From Actinotalea endophytica (lineage in GTDB: Bacteria > Actinomycetota > Actinomycetes > Actinomycetales > Cellulomonadaceae), in assembly GCF_025717005.1 (NCBI RefSeq), contig NZ_JAOVZU010000004.1:124001-188000 (forward strand): 64,000 bases of DNA, read 5' to 3'. This document shows positions 43,077 through 51,254 of the stretch, piece after piece. The first letter of the stretch is position 1. Every line of letters starts with the position of its first letter. The notes below the pieces were generated by a model. The model searched no databases, had not been told where the DNA came from, and was given only the letters and a program-made list of their open reading frames with translations. Position numbers and translations under genes: made by a program.

Positions 43077-43975
43077 TGCGGCTCCCCCAGGTCCAGGCCT
43101 GCGGCGCGACGCATGGCGTCGATCAGCGGGACGAGGTCCTGCATCGGCGTGACGCCGAGCCCGGCGGCCCAGCGCTGGCGCTGCACGGCGGCCAGGGACA
43201 TCCACGGGTCGACGCCGGCTTCCTCGACGGTCGCGGCCGCCTCGGCCATCTCCTCGGCGCGCCGGACTCCGTGCTCGACCGACCGCGAGACGAAGTACCC
43301 GGCGATCCGCTCCCAGTCGGCCTCGGGCAGGATGTTCGACAACGACCCGATCACGTCCGCCTCGACGCCGTAGTGCCGGGCCGCGAGCATCGACTCGCCG
43401 AACAGCGACTCGAGCCCCTTGACGATCACCGACCGGCACAGCTTGGTCGCTGCGGCCCGGCCCACCACGTCGGAGGCGACCTGCACGCCGGACAGGCCGA
43501 ACCTCGGCGCGTGCTCGGCGAACGTCCCCGCGTGCGGCCCGCCGAGCAGGAACGGCGAGGCCGACCGCCGTGGGCCGATCGGCGACATCAGCGCCGCTTC
43601 GACGTACCGCGCGCCACTCGCCTCGACGACCTGCGCCGCGGCGGCCTTGTGTCCCGGCGACGCCGAGTTGAGGTCGACGAACCACGCGCCGGGTGCGAGC
43701 GCGGGCGCAGCCGCCTCCGCGGCGGCGACGCAGCTGGCCGCGGTGACCGCGCTGACCACCAGCTCGGCGCCCTCGACCGCCGACCCGCTCGACGGGGACG
43801 GCTCGAGGCCGAGACCGGCGGCGTTGCGGCTCGCCCGGCTGCCGGGGTCGGCGAACGCGGTGTCCCACGCCGCGAGGGGTCCGAGGCCCGCGGCCGGCAG
43901 GTCCTCGGCGAGGATGCGACCCACCTCGCCGAGGCCCACGAGCGCCACCCGCCCCGGGCTCACCGGACTCGTCAT
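43073..43975 (-). CDS. NAD(P)-binding dehydrogenase with DUF1932 domain
   Basis: Protein of 300 residues. N-terminal Rossmann domain with VALVGLGEVGRILAEDL near residues 10-26, like 6-phosphogluconate and beta-hydroxyacid dehydrogenases. The C-terminal half carries the helical DUF1932 fold (LCRSVIVKGLESLFGESMLAARHYGV) with a conserved Lys. ATG at 43975 overlaps the dioxygenase stop (ATGA), and its own stop overlaps the LigJ-type gene. Its place between ring-cleavage dioxygenase and hydratase suggests oxidation of a ring-fission semialdehyde, the step done by LigC in the protocatechuate 4,5-cleavage pathway. It is not homologous to LigC at a glance, so this is a context-based guess. Confidence 0.7.
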   Translation of the reverse strand: MTSPVSPGRVALVGLGEVGRILAEDLPAAGLGPLAAWDTAFADPGSRASRNAAGLGLEPSPSSGSAVEGAELVVSAVTAASCVAAAEAAAPALAPGAWFVDLNSASPGHKAAAAQVVEASGARYVEAALMSPIGPRRSASPFLLGGPHAGTFAEHAPRFGLSGVQVASDVVGRAAATKLCRSVIVKGLESLFGESMLAARHYGVEADVIGSLSNILPEADWERIAGYFVSRSVEHGVRRAEEMAEAAATVEEAGVDPWMSLAAVQRQRWAAGLGVTPMQDLVPLIDAMRRAAGLDLGEPQ

Positions 43976-44991
43976 CGCCGCGCGTCCCCGCTCGGGCGCT
44001 TGCCCAGCATGCCGGTCGGTCGGTAGACCCGGGTGTCCTGGCCCTCGGTCGGCGGGGTGCCGTGCGTGTGGAACGTCTCGATCGTGCCCAGCCCCCACGC
44101 CTGCCCACGCGCACGCTCCGGCTCGGTCCAGGTGACCACGGGCCAGTCGGGTGCCAGCACCAGGCGGGTCAGCGGGTTGCAGATCTCGATCCGGTTCCCG
44201 CCGGGCTCGAACAGGTACAGGAAGAACGTCTGCTGGATCGCGTGCTTGTGCGGCCCGGTCTCGATGTGGACGCCGAGGTCGAGTGCCAGGTCGGCCGCCC
44301 GCAGGATGTCCTCGCGGGTGTCCGCGGCGAACGCGAGATGGTGCAGGCGGCCGTTGCCTCCGGTCCAGTCCTCGGTGAAGACCACGTCGTAGGACTTGTC
44401 GGTGAACGTGACCCAGGCCGCGGCGATCCGGCCGTCGTTCATCCGGATCTGCTCGGTGCGCCGACCGCCCAGCACGTCGACCATGAAGTCCGCGTCGGTC
44501 GCCGGGTGGGCGGCGAGGAAGTTCACGTGGTCGAACCGGCGCACTCCGACGCCACGGTTCGGCTTGGCCTGAGCCTGGTTCTTCAGCCCGGCCGCGAGGT
44601 GCTCGGGCGCCACGTACCAGTCGGTGTCGTAGTACAGCGCGAGCTCGTGGGTGTCGGGTCCGGTGAACACGAAGGTTCGGCCGCGTCCGGCGATCCCGTC
44701 CTCCCAGTGGCCCTCGCGGCCGGCGTCGAGCAGCGCGATGACCCGGCTCTCGAGCTCGGCCTCGCTCGAGGTGCGGAACGCGACGCGGCCGATCCCCGAG
44801 GTGGGCGCCTGGCGCGCGATGACGCTGCACTCCTCGTAGTCGTCGTAGGCGCGCAGCAGCGACATCCCGTCGACCCGGCGGACCTCGGTCATCCCGAGGA
44901 TGTTCTCGAAGAACCACGCGGTGGCCGCGAGGTCCGGCGTGTCGAGGATGGCGTATCCGAGATGGGCGATGTGCCCACGGGGCGGTGTCAA
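43972..44991 (-). CDS. VOC-family extradiol ring-cleavage dioxygenase
   Basis: Type I extradiol dioxygenase, 339 residues, with two vicinal-oxygen-chelate halves. Iron ligands appear in the catalytic C-terminal half: His155 in RFDHVN, His217 or His218 in RLHHLAF and Glu269 in NRIEICN. These positions nearly match homoprotocatechuate 2,3-dioxygenase (155, 214, 267). Tyr259 and His248-type residues of the active site are also plausible. The start is a TTG at 44991 with AAGGAG six bases before it. Downstream steps are those for 4-oxalomesaconate, so the likely substrate is a carboxylated catechol such as protocatechuate or gallate. This is unusual, because those are mostly cleaved by type II (LigAB-like) enzymes. 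Confidence 0.85.
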   Translation of the reverse strand: MTPPRGHIAHLGYAILDTPDLAATAWFFENILGMTEVRRVDGMSLLRAYDDYEECSVIARQAPTSGIGRVAFRTSSEAELESRVIALLDAGREGHWEDGIAGRGRTFVFTGPDTHELALYYDTDWYVAPEHLAAGLKNQAQAKPNRGVGVRRFDHVNFLAAHPATDADFMVDVLGGRRTEQIRMNDGRIAAAWVTFTDKSYDVVFTEDWTGGNGRLHHLAFAADTREDILRAADLALDLGVHIETGPHKHAIQQTFFLYLFEPGGNRIEICNPLTRLVLAPDWPVVTWTEPERARGQAWGLGTIETFHTHGTPPTEGQDTRVYRPTGMLGKRPSGDARR

Positions 44992-45018
44992 CGCTGACTC
45001 CTTCGGTGGTTCGGCCCG

Positions 45019-46068
45019 CTAGCGCGGGAAGACATAGCCGTCCATCAGCAGCCGTGCGGTGCGGACCACCCGGGTGCTGCGGATCACGGTCGGGTCGGCC
45101 GGGTCGGGGTCGACGTACAGGTCCAGGTACCCGGTGGGGTGCTCGACCCGAACCGGCTCACCTGGACCGGGGAGGCTCGCGAGCGCGGTGGCGACCCCAC
45201 CGGGCAGGCGTGACGCGGCGGCCACGCTCGCCGCACCGAGCACGCCGATGGCCTGGTGCACGCGGCGCGGGATGAAGCTGCGCGTCGCGAGCGTGCCGCC
45301 GTCGCGGGGCTCGGAGACCAGGACGATCTTGGGGGTCGTGGTCTGCTCGAGGTCGCCGTCGAGGCCCATCAGCGGGTATGCGGCGGCCCGGATCTCGCGG
45401 ATCCGCTGCACCAGGTCCTGGTCGGCCTCGAGCGCGGCCGGGGCCTCGGTACCGGTCAGTCCGAGGTCGGCCGCGCGGACCACCACGGACGGCATGCCGT
45501 TGTCGACGCACGTCGCGGGGACGCCGGCCAGCACGTCCAGCGGCGAGCCGGTCGGGAGCAGGGCGCCGTCACTGGCGTCGAGCTCGACCTCCACGGGCGC
45601 GGCGGTGCCGGGGACCCCGGAGATCGCCGCGTCGCCGCGGTAGGTGACCACCCCGCCGGGCGTGCGCACGGTGAGCGCCGCGACCGCACCCGTGTTGACC
45701 ATGCGGACCCGCACCACGGTGCGCCCGTCCTGGGCCGGCACCAGCCCGCGCTCGATCGCGAACGGCGCGACCCCGGCGAGCATGTTGCCGCAGGTCTGCG
45801 ACGTCGAGACCACCGGTTCGTCGACCACGACCTGGCAGAACAGGTAGTCGACGTCGACGCCCGGGAGCTCCGAACGGCTCACCACGGCGACCTTGCTGGT
45901 CAGCGGGTGCGCGCCGCCCACCCCGTCGATCTGGCGGACGTCCGGGCTGCCCATCACGCGCAGCAGCACGTCGTCCCGCTCGGCCGGCGCTGACGGCAGG
46001 TCGTCGGCGAGGAAGAAGGCGCCCTTCGACGTCCCGCCCCGCATCAGCGCGCAGCGGATCCTGTCCAT
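45019..46068 (-). CDS. 4-Oxalomesaconate tautomerase-like protein (PrpF family)
   Basis: Isomerase of 349 residues with the two-domain PrpF/diaminopimelate epimerase fold. DRIRCALMRGGTSKGAFFLADDLP at the start, DGVGGAHPLTSKVAVVS, and SQTCGNMLAGVAPFAIE (the catalytic Cys-Gly-Asn motif) are typical of GalD-type tautomerases, which convert the keto form of 4-oxalomesaconate to the enol form used by the hydratase. ATG at 46068 overlaps the aldolase stop by one base (TGATG). Aconitate isomerase (PrpF) activity would look alike, but the neighbouring LigJ- and LigK-type genes favour the tautomerase. Confidence 0.85.
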   Translation of the reverse strand: MDRIRCALMRGGTSKGAFFLADDLPSAPAERDDVLLRVMGSPDVRQIDGVGGAHPLTSKVAVVSRSELPGVDVDYLFCQVVVDEPVVSTSQTCGNMLAGVAPFAIERGLVPAQDGRTVVRVRMVNTGAVAALTVRTPGGVVTYRGDAAISGVPGTAAPVEVELDASDGALLPTGSPLDVLAGVPATCVDNGMPSVVVRAADLGLTGTEAPAALEADQDLVQRIREIRAAAYPLMGLDGDLEQTTTPKIVLVSEPRDGGTLATRSFIPRRVHQAIGVLGAASVAAASRLPGGVATALASLPGPGEPVRVEHPTGYLDLYVDPDPADPTVIRSTRVVRTARLLMDGYVFPR

Positions 46069-46775
46069 CACGACACCTCGGAGGCATGCTCGGCGTGGGT
46101 CCGGGTGACCACGCCGAGCTCGAGCAGGCGCTCGCGCAGGCCGTACCGGTCCAGCCCCAGCTGCCCGCCGGCGAACGCTGCGCGCGAGGCCTCCTCCTTC
46201 GCGATCCGCGCGCGGGAGGCCTCGAGCACCTGGTCCACGCCGTCCCGCGGGACCCGGACCACGCCGTCGTCGTCCGCGATCACCACGTCGCCGGCGTCGA
46301 TCACCTGACCGGCGATGGTCACCGGGACGTTCACCGACCCGGGGTTCGCCTTCACGGTGCCCTGGACGCAGACGTAGCGCGACCACACCGGGAAGCCCAT
46401 CTCGCGCAGCTCGGCGGTGTCCCGGACCCCGGAGTCGATCACCAGGCCCACGACGCCGCGCCGGGCCAGCGCCGTCGCGAACAGCTCGCCGAACATCCCG
46501 TACGGCTCCGCCGGACCACTGAGCGCGACGACGAGCAGGTCACCGGGCCCGCACTGCTCGACGGCGGCGTGGATCATCAGGTTGTCGCCCGGGGCGCACA
46601 GCGCGGTCACCGCGGTACCGGCGATCCGGACGCCACGCTGGATAGGGGTGAGCGCGGCACCGAGGCTGCCGGTCTTGCCCATCGCCTCGTGGACGGTCGC
46701 GACGCCGAGTCCGGCGAGCTCGGCCACGGCGTCGTGGGACGCGCGCGGCGGTTCGGTGAGGATGACGCCGTTCAT
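46068..46775 (-). CDS. 4-Carboxy-4-hydroxy-2-oxoadipate aldolase-like protein (RraA family)
   Basis: Class II aldolase of the RraA fold, 235 residues, which splits 4-carboxy-4-hydroxy-2-oxoadipate into pyruvate and oxaloacetate. Family marks: VATVHEAMGKTGSL, TALCAPGDNLMIHAAVEQCGPGDLLVV, the GLVIDSGVRD motif containing the substrate-binding Arg and metal-binding Asp, and AGDVVIADDDGVVRVP. ATG at 46775 overlaps the ATPase stop by one base (TGATG). RraA-like proteins without aldolase activity exist, but the full set of pathway genes here makes the aldolase (GalC/LigK/ProA type) most likely. Confidence 0.86.
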   Translation of the reverse strand: MNGVILTEPPRASHDAVAELAGLGVATVHEAMGKTGSLGAALTPIQRGVRIAGTAVTALCAPGDNLMIHAAVEQCGPGDLLVVALSGPAEPYGMFGELFATALARRGVVGLVIDSGVRDTAELREMGFPVWSRYVCVQGTVKANPGSVNVPVTIAGQVIDAGDVVIADDDGVVRVPRDGVDQVLEASRARIAKEEASRAAFAGGQLGLDRYGLRERLLELGVVTRTHAEHASEVS

Positions 46776-47644
46776 CACGGCTCCTCGACGTCGCCGCCCG
46801 GACGCTGCCCGAGCTTGGCTGCCTGCACGAGCTCGTACACGTGCCCGCGCAGCTCGCCGAAGCGGGGGGCGGACCGCGTGCTGAGCTGGTCGCGCTCGGG
46901 TGGCAGGTCGACCGCGACGTCCTCGAGGAGCACGGTCGGCCGGTTGGAGAGCACCAGCACGCGCTCGCCCAGGTAGACCGCCTCGTCGATGTCGTGCGTC
47001 ACGAAGATCACTGTGACCCCCAGCCGCTTCCACAGCGACCGGACGAGGTCCTCGAGCTCGGCGCGCGTCTGCGCGTCGACCGCCGCGAACGGCTCGTCCA
47101 TGAGCAGGACGCTCGGCTCGTAGGCGACCGCCCGGGCGATCGCGACGCGCTGCTGCATGCCGCCGGACAGCTGCCACGGGTGCGCATCGGCCGACTCGAG
47201 CAGACCCACCGCGGCGAGCGCGGCGTCGACCGCCTCGCGACGGGCGGCCTTGCCCAGGCCCTTCTCCTTGAGCGGCAGCTCGATGTTCTGCCGCACGGTC
47301 ATCCAGGGGAACAACGAGCGGCCGTACTCCTGGAACACGACGGCCATGCCGTCGGGCGGTCCGGTGACGGGCCGGCCGTCGAGCACGACCTCGCCGCCGG
47401 AGAGCTCGAGCAGGCCCGCCATGCAGCGCAGCAGCGTGGTCTTGCCGGCGCCGGACGGACCGACGATGCAGACCAGCTGCCCCGGCCCGACCTCGAAGGT
47501 CAGCTCGCGGATCGCCTCGACCGTGCGCCCCTGGCCCTCGTAGGTCTTCTGCACGCTGCGGACGTCGAGCGCAGCCTTCGTCTCCGCGGTGAGGGTCGCG
47601 GTCTCGGTCGCCTCGTCGGCGAGCCGGGCGGTCTTCATGGGCAT
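46775..47644 (-). CDS. ABC transporter ATP-binding protein (SsuB/TauB type)
   Basis: ATPase of 289 residues. Walker A GPSGAGKTT near residue 60, Q-loop VVFQEYGRSLFPW, signature LSGGMQQRVAIARA and Walker B VLLMDEPFAAVD are complete, as is the H-loop VTHDIDEA. The order and sequence are those of nitrate/sulfonate/taurine-type importers, which also include uptake systems for aromatic acids. I chose the ATG at 47644, because GAGG lies eight bases before it; a second ATG two codons on is possible. It stands between the permeases and the aldolase gene. Confidence 0.92.
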   Translation of the reverse strand: MPMKTARLADEATETATLTAETKAALDVRSVQKTYEGQGRTVEAIRELTFEVGPGQLVCIVGPSGAGKTTLLRCMAGLLELSGGEVVLDGRPVTGPPDGMAVVFQEYGRSLFPWMTVRQNIELPLKEKGLGKAARREAVDAALAAVGLLESADAHPWQLSGGMQQRVAIARAVAYEPSVLLMDEPFAAVDAQTRAELEDLVRSLWKRLGVTVIFVTHDIDEAVYLGERVLVLSNRPTVLLEDVAVDLPPERDQLSTRSAPRFGELRGHVYELVQAAKLGQRPGGDVEEP

Positions 47645-47645
47645 G

Positions 47646-48431
47646 TCAGGCACCTCGCTCGATGTCGCGCTGGCCCACGTACCAGGCCAGCACACGCTTC
47701 TCGAAGAACTGGAAGGTCACGGAGAGCAGCACGCCGATCAGACCGAGCAGGATGATCCCGGTCCACATCTCCGGCACGGCGAAGCTGCGCTGGAACTGCA
47801 CGATCGCCGCACCCAGTCCGCGGTTCGCCCCGAAGAGCTCGCTGATCACCATGAGGATCACGCCGATGGACAGCGCCTGGCGGGCGCCGGTGGCCATCCG
47901 CGGGCTCGCGCCCGGCAGGACGACGTAGAGCATCCGGCGCCACAGGCTGAGCCGGTAGCTGCGGGCGGTGTCGATCAGCACCGGTTCGAGACCGCGCACG
48001 CCCTCGACGGTGTTCAGCAGGAGCGGCCACAGGCACCCGAGGGCGATCGTGACGACCTTGCCGACCGACCCGGTGTAGCCGGTGAACAGGGCGATCACCG
48101 GCACCAGCACGGGGGGGGGCAGCGCACGGAAGAACTCCATCACCGGCTCGGTGAGGGCCCGCAGCAGCGGGAAGAGCCCGATGATCGTGCCGCCGGCGAT
48201 GCCCACGACGAACGCGAGCGCGAAGCCGACCCCGAGGCGGGCCAGGCTCGGCAGCACGTCCTGGACCATCCGCCCGTTGAACCAGGTCTCCGGGAAGGTC
48301 GCGAGGATCTCGCTGAGCGGCGGCCAGAAGAAGCTCGTGCTGTTGGCGGTCGCGACCCACCACGCGGTCAGCAGCAGGAGGGGCAGGGCGAGCGCGAAGA
48401 AGGCCTTGCGGATCACGGGGTGGCGGGTCAT
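47646..48431 (-). CDS. ABC transporter permease (SsuC/TauC type)
   Basis: Permease of 261 residues with about six membrane segments. The EAA-like loop is VEGVRGLEPVLIDTARSYRLSLWRRMLYVVLPGASPRM, in the form usual for SsuC/TauC. ATG at 48431 overlaps the other permease (ATGA). A run of nine G on the plus strand near 48111-48119 encodes three prolines (RALPPPVL) and does not disturb the frame. Confidence 0.92.
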   Translation of the reverse strand: MTRHPVIRKAFFALALPLLLLTAWWVATANSTSFFWPPLSEILATFPETWFNGRMVQDVLPSLARLGVGFALAFVVGIAGGTIIGLFPLLRALTEPVMEFFRALPPPVLVPVIALFTGYTGSVGKVVTIALGCLWPLLLNTVEGVRGLEPVLIDTARSYRLSLWRRMLYVVLPGASPRMATGARQALSIGVILMVISELFGANRGLGAAIVQFQRSFAVPEMWTGIILLGLIGVLLSVTFQFFEKRVLAWYVGQRDIERGA

Positions 48432-49261
48432 CCGAGGCTCCTTCGGACCGACGGGTGCCAGTGCAGGACCCGCTTCTCCACGGCTCGGGCGGCGACGTTG
48501 ACCGCGAGCCCGAGCAGTCCGACGAGGATCACCAGCGCGTAGGTCTCGGTCACCGCTCCGGAGCTCTGCGCGATGCCGATCGAGCGGCCGAGGCCGGGCA
48601 CCCCGATCACGAGCTCGGCGGTGATCTCGAGGATCAGCGCGACCGCGGCGGCGAGCCGGAAGCCGGTGACCACGTAGGGCAGCGCGGACGGCCAGATCAC
48701 GGTGCGCGCGATGCGCCACGCGGAGAACTGGTAGGAGCGCGCCGTGTCGCGGGCGACCGGGTCGATGTCCGCGACGCCGTACAGCACCTGCACGAGCACC
48801 TGCCAGGTGGCCGCGTACACGACGAGCGTGATCGCGGACAGCGGCCGGGTGCCGAACAGCAGCACGACGAGCGGGATCAGCGCGACCGACGGGATCGGCC
48901 GGAGGAACTCGATCGTCGACGCCGTGAACGCCCGCAGGAACGGGACGCTGCCGATCACCACGCCGGCCACGACGCCGATCGCCATCGCGATCGCCAGGCC
49001 GATGGCCCAGCCGGTGACCGTCTGGCGCAGCGCGACCCAGGTGTCCGCCTCGCCCAGCAGGCGCCAGAGGTCGGCGAAGATCTCGGTGGCGGGCGGCAGG
49101 TAGTCCGGGTTGACGATCGCCAGGCGGGACAGGAGCTCGGCGGTGGTGATCGCGCCGAGCACGCCGAGTGCTCCGATCACACCGCCCGACCAGGACCGGC
49201 GGCGGCGTGGGCGCTGGGCGGCCGGGGCGCTCGGCCTCGGCGGCGCAGCTGTTGCCGTCAT
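48428..49261 (-). CDS. ABC transporter permease (SsuC/TauC type)
   Basis: Second permease of the aromatic-acid importer, 277 residues. Arg-rich N-terminus, then about six membrane segments, with the loop GVADIDPVARDTARSYQFSAWRIARTVIWPSALPYV. The two permeases are homologous but clearly distinct, so the transporter likely uses a heterodimeric channel instead of the usual homodimer. ATG at 49261. Confidence 0.92.
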   Translation of the reverse strand: MTATAAPPRPSAPAAQRPRRRRSWSGGVIGALGVLGAITTAELLSRLAIVNPDYLPPATEIFADLWRLLGEADTWVALRQTVTGWAIGLAIAMAIGVVAGVVIGSVPFLRAFTASTIEFLRPIPSVALIPLVVLLFGTRPLSAITLVVYAATWQVLVQVLYGVADIDPVARDTARSYQFSAWRIARTVIWPSALPYVVTGFRLAAAVALILEITAELVIGVPGLGRSIGIAQSSGAVTETYALVILVGLLGLAVNVAARAVEKRVLHWHPSVRRSLG

Positions 49262-49349
49262 GACTCCTCCGTACGGTGAGTGGTGCGAGGGGTGTGGCGG
49301 ACCAGGTCCGGGCGCCCGTGGACCCATGGCGCCCGGACCGGTCCGGGTC

Positions 49350-50384
49350 TCACGGCAGCAGTGCCGCCACGTCCGGCGTGGCGCCGGTGATCATGCCGTC
49401 CTGGACCGCCAGGTCGGCGAGCAGCTGGACGGACTCGGTGCTGATCTCGGTGGGCCAGCGCGGCAGGGTCACGGCCTGCTGGGTCGCCTCGTCCATCGAG
49501 GTGTAGGTCGCGAGGATCGCGCGCGCCGCGTCCGGGTTCGCGTCGGCGTACTCGAGCGAGGTGTTCATCGCCTTGGTGAACCGCTCGACGACGTCGGGGT
49601 GCTGCGCGATGTAGTCGCCCGAGGTGAAGTAGGCGCCGACCTCGAGGTTCGGGTCGGTCGCGGCGTAGTTCGACACGACCTGGCGCAGGCCCTGGCCCTG
49701 GCCGATGGTGAGGAACGGCTCGACGACCTGGCCGGCGTCGACGTCACCGGCGACGATCGCGGGGACGATGTCCGGGAACGCGAGCTCGACGTACTCGATC
49801 GTGCTCGGGTCGCCGCCGGCGTCGCTGACCACCTTGTTGATCGTGGTGGTGTTGATGTTCTGCAGCGTGTTCACCGCGATGCGCTTGCCGGCCAGGTCGG
49901 CGGCGGACTGGATGTCGCTGCCCTCGGGCACGAGCACCGCGCCGAAGTCGGCGCCGTCCTCACCGGTGCTCGCGACGCCGGAGGCGACGACCTTGATGTC
50001 CAGGCCGTTCGACTGCGCGAGGAGCAGGGACACCACGTTGGAGAAGCCGAACTGGAACTGGCCGCTGACCACGCCGGGAACGATGGCTGCGCCGCCCTGG
50101 GCGGTCTCGAGCGTGACGTCCAGGCCCTCGTCGGCGAAGAAGCCCTGCTCGATGCCGAGGTAGATCGGCGCGACGTCGAGGATCGGGATCACGCCGATGG
50201 AGAGCGCGACCGTCTCCGGTGTCGACGAGGTGTCCTCGGTCATGCTCGCATCGCTGGTGGTGGACGTCTCCGAGCTCGGGTCCGATCCGGAGCTCGAGCC
50301 GCAGGCCGCCAGCATCAGAGCCCCCGCGGCGACCAGGGCGCCCAACCGAAGTGCGGCCACGCGCCGCCGGACCGTTCCGTTCAT
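49350..50384 (-). CDS. ABC transporter substrate-binding lipoprotein (SsuA/TauA/NMT1 type)
   Basis: Binding protein of 344 residues. ATG at 50384 with GAGGAGGAGCC upstream. Lipobox LMLAAC gives an N-terminal lipid anchor, followed by a Ser/Thr-rich linker. The fold begins VALSIGVIPILDVAPIYLGIEQGFFADEGLDV, then GGAAIVPGVVSGQFQFGFSN, the standard pattern of the NMT1/SsuA family. It is the first gene of the operon, which continues through permeases and ATPase into aromatic ring cleavage. An aromatic carboxylate is the likely ligand by context; taurine or sulfonate would be the sequence-only default. Confidence 0.92.
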   Translation of the reverse strand: MNGTVRRRVAALRLGALVAAGALMLAACGSSSGSDPSSETSTTSDASMTEDTSSTPETVALSIGVIPILDVAPIYLGIEQGFFADEGLDVTLETAQGGAAIVPGVVSGQFQFGFSNVVSLLLAQSNGLDIKVVASGVASTGEDGADFGAVLVPEGSDIQSAADLAGKRIAVNTLQNINTTTINKVVSDAGGDPSTIEYVELAFPDIVPAIVAGDVDAGQVVEPFLTIGQGQGLRQVVSNYAATDPNLEVGAYFTSGDYIAQHPDVVERFTKAMNTSLEYADANPDAARAILATYTSMDEATQQAVTLPRWPTEISTESVQLLADLAVQDGMITGATPDVAALLP

Positions 50385-50441
50385 GGCTCCTCCTCGAGTC
50401 ATCCCACGCTCGCCGTCGAGCGCTGCACGAGGAGACGTTAG

Positions 50442-50461
50442 CAAGATTGTCGCCAATCTTG
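50442..50461. promoter_or_regulatory. Operator-like palindrome before the aromatic-acid operon
   Basis: CAAGATTG-TCGC-CAATCTTG, a perfect 8-bp inverted repeat, 58-77 bp upstream of the binding-protein gene and between it and the GntR gene. On the minus strand it is preceded by GGCTACAA, an octamer also found in the operator in front of the GntR gene. Confidence 0.65.
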
Positions 50462-50517
50462 TAGCCCTTTTTGTGACCTGTTATCTCACCGTGATACCGG
50501 GGAGGGTATATCTGGGC

Positions 50518-51171
50518 CTAGCGGGACGCCTGGGGAGACGCCTGCTGCCCGAGAGCGTTCAGCGCGTCGATCACGCTCGAGATGTGGTCGCGCATGGCGG
50601 CCTCGGCGTCCGCCACATCGCCCCGCGCGACGGCGGCGATGATCCGCTCGTGCTGCACGAGCGAGACCGCGGAGCGGCCGGGGACCCGCGACAGTGCGAA
50701 CTGGTGGCGCACCATCTGCCCGTGCAACCGCTCGATGATCCGGTTGGCCGTCTCGTGCTGGGCGACCTCGCGCAGCGTCGCGTGCAGCTCGGCGTTGAGG
50801 TCGCTGTACTGCATGAGCTCACCGGTCGCGACCGCCTCGCGCATCCGCCGGCCGATGGTCGTCAGCCGCGTGACGTCGGCCTCGCTCGCCTGGGCCGCAG
50901 CGCGGGCGGCGACCAGGCCTTCGACGACCCGGCGGACCTCGGTGATCTCGATGGCCTCGGTGAGGCTGATCTCCCGGATCCGGGCGCCCTTGTTGCGCAG
51001 GCGCTCGACGATCCCCTCGGCCTCGAGGGCGCGGAGCGCGGCACGCACGACGAACCTGCTGGTGTCGAACTGCTCGCACAGCTCGGCCTCGACCAACCGC
51101 TGCTTCGGGGCGAACTCGCCGCGGAGCACGGCCTCTCGGATCCCGTCGATCACCTCGACCTCGGCTGCCAT
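50518..51171 (-). CDS. GntR-family regulator (FadR/FCD subfamily)
   Basis: Regulator of 217 residues. N-terminal winged helix: IREAVLRGEFAPKQRLVEAELCEQFDTSRFVVRAALRALEAEGIVERLRNKGARI. The C-terminal FCD all-helical domain has the metal/ligand-binding pattern DLNAELHATLREVAQHE and a later HERIIAAVARGD...DHI. ATG at 51171. It lies on the same strand, just upstream of the aromatic-acid operon, and downstream of a near-perfect palindrome. Repression of the operon, relieved by an aromatic acid or a ring-cleavage product, is the usual arrangement for this subfamily. Confidence 0.9.
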   Translation of the reverse strand: MAAEVEVIDGIREAVLRGEFAPKQRLVEAELCEQFDTSRFVVRAALRALEAEGIVERLRNKGARIREISLTEAIEITEVRRVVEGLVAARAAAQASEADVTRLTTIGRRMREAVATGELMQYSDLNAELHATLREVAQHETANRIIERLHGQMVRHQFALSRVPGRSAVSLVQHERIIAAVARGDVADAEAAMRDHISSVIDALNALGQQASPQASR

Positions 51172-51196
51172 GCCCGCCTCCTCGCTCCGCGCAGGT

Positions 51197-51220
51197 ATTG
51201 GCTACAATACTGTAGCCAAT
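51197..51220. promoter_or_regulatory. Operator-like palindrome before the GntR gene
   Basis: ATTGGCTACA-ATAC-TGTAGCCAAT, a perfect 10-bp inverted repeat with a 4-bp spacer, 26-49 bp upstream of the GntR start. It covers a TACAAT sequence that could be the -10 element, consistent with autorepression. Confidence 0.75.
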
Positions 51221-51254
51221 CCACTGCGCCAGTCCTTCTGATCACTCGTGCCGG

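Noticed and set aside
48111-48119. Run of nine G as a possible frameshift site
   Set aside because: It encodes three prolines inside an intact permease; the frame and family pattern are undisturbed on both sides.
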